Origin: RGIG8785 sp045655245 | Lineage (GTDB): Bacteria > Bacillota > Clostridia > RGIG8785 | Assembly (NCBI GenBank): GCA_045655245.1 | Contig: JAZOOX010000042.1 | Location: 1 to 13,730, forward strand | Reading direction: 5' to 3' | Length of the DNA: 13,730 nucleotides | Shown: positions 12,437-13,730 of the stretch, piece by piece | How the letters are laid out: each line of letters opens with the position of its first letter | How positions within the stretch are numbered: position 1 is the stretch's first letter | Notes under the pieces: model-generated | Seen by the model: only the letters and a program-made list of their open reading frames with translations | Database searches by the model: none | What the model was told of the DNA's origin: nothing | Translations under genes and position numbers: made by a program

Positions 12437-13730
12437 TTACCCTAAAAGTTGCGCAAGGCTTTCTTTTACTTTTTCCAACATCTGCTGGTAACGGGCAAGT
12501 TTCTGACGTTCTTCCTCCACCACGGCGGCAGGCGCCTTGGCGACGAATCCCGCATTGCTCAGCTTACCGCTGACACGCTTGACCTCGTTTTCCAGGTTCG
12601 CCTCTTCCTTTTGCAGACGGGCGATCTCTTTTTCCCGGTCGATCAGTTCATCCAGGGGGATGTAAACCTCGCCGCGGCTGACGATGACGCAAACGCTGTT
12701 TGCAGGAGCGTCCTCTTTGGATGCAATAACGGTCAAGGGTGTGATACCGCAAAGCTTTTCAAAGAACTGTGCACCGCCTTCGTACAGCGCAGGGTCGGCA
12801 GTGACCACAAACCCGTGGGCGCGTTTGGAAGGGGGAACGTTCATCTGGGTGCGGGTGTTGCGGATTTCGCGGATGGTCTCTTTAATCGCTTCGATCCGTG
12901 CTTCTTCTTCCTTATAAATACGGGTTTCATCGTACTTGGGCCACTGGGAAATCATGATGCTTTCGCCCACGTGGGGGAGGTGCTGCCAGATTTCTTCGGT
13001 GATGAAAGGCATAAAGGGATGAAGCAACTTCAACGTTTCGGACAGAACATGGCACAAGGTCTGCTGTGCCGCCAGGCGGGTGGGGCAGTCCTTGTCGTAC
13101 AGACGGGTCTTGGTCAGCTCGATGTACCAGTCACAAAGCTCGTCCCATACGAAATCGTAAAGCTTTTGCAGCGCAATACCCAGTTCGTAACGGTCCATGT
13201 TCTGGGTTACCTCGTCAATCACCGTGTTCAGTTTGCTGACGATCCAACGGTCCTCGTCGGTGGGCAGTTCTTCAGGCAGACCGACGGCATCGGTCTCTAA
13301 GTTCATTAAAATATAACGGGAGGCGTTCCAGATCTTATTGGCAAAGTTGCGGGCGGCTTCTACCTTCTTTTCGTGGAAACGCATATCGTTACCGGGGGAG
13401 TTCCCCGTAATCAGGGCAAAACGCAGGGCGTCGGCGCCGTACTCTTTAATGACCTCTAAGGGGTCGATGCCGTTGCCCAGGGACTTGGACATCTTCCGTC
13501 CCTGACTGTCACGGACGATACCGTGGATGAGTACGCTGGAGAAGGGTTCGCGGTCCAGGTGCTCCATGCCCGAGAAAATCATTCTGGCAACCCAGAAGAA
13601 GATGATGTCATAGCCCGTAACCAGTACGCTGGTGGGGTAAAAACGCTGTAAGTCGGCGGTGTTATCGGGCCAACCCAAGGTGGAGAAGGGCCAGAGCGCC
13701 GAGGAGAACCAGGTGTCTAAAACGTCCTCT
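12437..13730 (-). CDS. valS: Valyl-tRNA synthetase, C-terminal part (runs off the right edge)
   Basis: ValS joins valine to tRNA-Val in the cytoplasm. The 431 codons in the window are about half of the usual ~880 residues; the 5' part lies beyond the right edge. The frame stays open to the last base, reading DVLDTWFSSALWPFSTLGWPDN-like sequence as in class I Val/Ile/Leu enzymes. KMSKS (13481-13495) marks the end of the Rossmann catalytic domain. Next come the anticodon-binding helical domain (with DELCDWYIELTK and LHPFMPFITEEIWQ) and the C-terminal coiled-coil arm (LIDREKEIARLQKEE onward) that is typical of ValS. This arm and the DVLDTWFSSALWPF signature separate it from IleS. The TTG at 13678 is internal and not a real start. 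Confidence 0.97.
   Translation of the reverse strand, partial: EDVLDTWFSSALWPFSTLGWPDNTADLQRFYPTSVLVTGYDIIFFWVARMIFSGMEHLDREPFSSVLIHGIVRDSQGRKMSKSLGNGIDPLEVIKEYGADALRFALITGNSPGNDMRFHEKKVEAARNFANKIWNASRYILMNLETDAVGLPEELPTDEDRWIVSKLNTVIDEVTQNMDRYELGIALQKLYDFVWDELCDWYIELTKTRLYDKDCPTRLAAQQTLCHVLSETLKLLHPFMPFITEEIWQHLPHVGESIMISQWPKYDETRIYKEEEARIEAIKETIREIRNTRTQMNVPPSKRAHGFVVTADPALYEGGAQFFEKLCGITPLTVIASKEDAPANSVCVIVSRGEVYIPLDELIDREKEIARLQKEEANLENEVKRVSGKLSNAGFVAKAPAAVVEEERQKLARYQQMLEKVKESLAQLLG

Noticed and set aside
12449..13300. 283-residue plus-strand open frame
   Set aside because: It is fully antisense to valS, which has unmistakable family motifs; the frame reflects GC-rich codon bias, and its protein has no recognisable domain.

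Overview
The window looks like chromosomal DNA from an anaerobic, Gram-positive Firmicute of the class Clostridia. The reasons are SLH-domain and CuAO_N1-type wall proteins, a DUF421 gene followed by a DUF4363-like gene, strong AGGAGG-type ribosome binding sites with TTG and GTG starts, RecD2 without RecBC, and AT-rich sigma-A promoters in an otherwise fairly GC-rich genome. Nearly all genes are recognisable housekeeping or cell-envelope genes. I see no tRNA, rRNA, CRISPR array, prophage or insertion sequence. No gene-free stretch reaches 300 bases.

Layout. Positions 1-324 hold the 3' end of an SLH-domain surface protein, damaged near the left edge by a poly-G tract. It is followed by an M14 zinc peptidase (345-1226). 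Facing these is a minus-strand operon read from about 4675 down to 1177: a small cysteine-rich membrane protein, the RecD2 helicase, and a Na+/Ca2+-type antiporter. The antiporter and peptidase genes overlap tail to tail by 50 bp, and the likely terminator of the antiporter operon lies inside the peptidase gene. Upstream of the operon, also on the minus strand, is a D-Ala-D-Ala carboxypeptidase (4690-5823).

A divergent intergenic region (5824-5952) carries a very good sigma-A promoter. It drives a compact plus-strand operon, ruvC-ruvA-ruvB, followed 10 bp later by a large secreted N-acetylmuramoyl-L-alanine amidase (8062-9795). A bidirectional terminator separates this from a two-gene minus-strand operon, a PlsC-like acyltransferase and a PAP2-family membrane protein, which probably act on phospholipids. 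Divergent from that pair is a plus-strand pair, DUF421 (YetF-like) and DUF4363-like (11336-12311). It ends at another bidirectional terminator facing the 3' part of valS (12437 to the right edge).

Themes. Holliday-junction processing (RuvABC) and DNA repair (RecD2) are interleaved with cell-wall hydrolysis or trimming (M14 peptidase, DD-carboxypeptidase, amidase) and membrane-lipid enzymes. I found no convincing new multi-gene system. The most interesting signals are small: a possible pseudoknot-forming intergenic element next to valS, a promoter fused to a terminator-like hairpin before the cysteine-rich gene, an inverted repeat straddling the ruvC -35 box, a terminator hidden in an opposing coding sequence, and a PlsC-like protein lacking the usual catalytic Asp.
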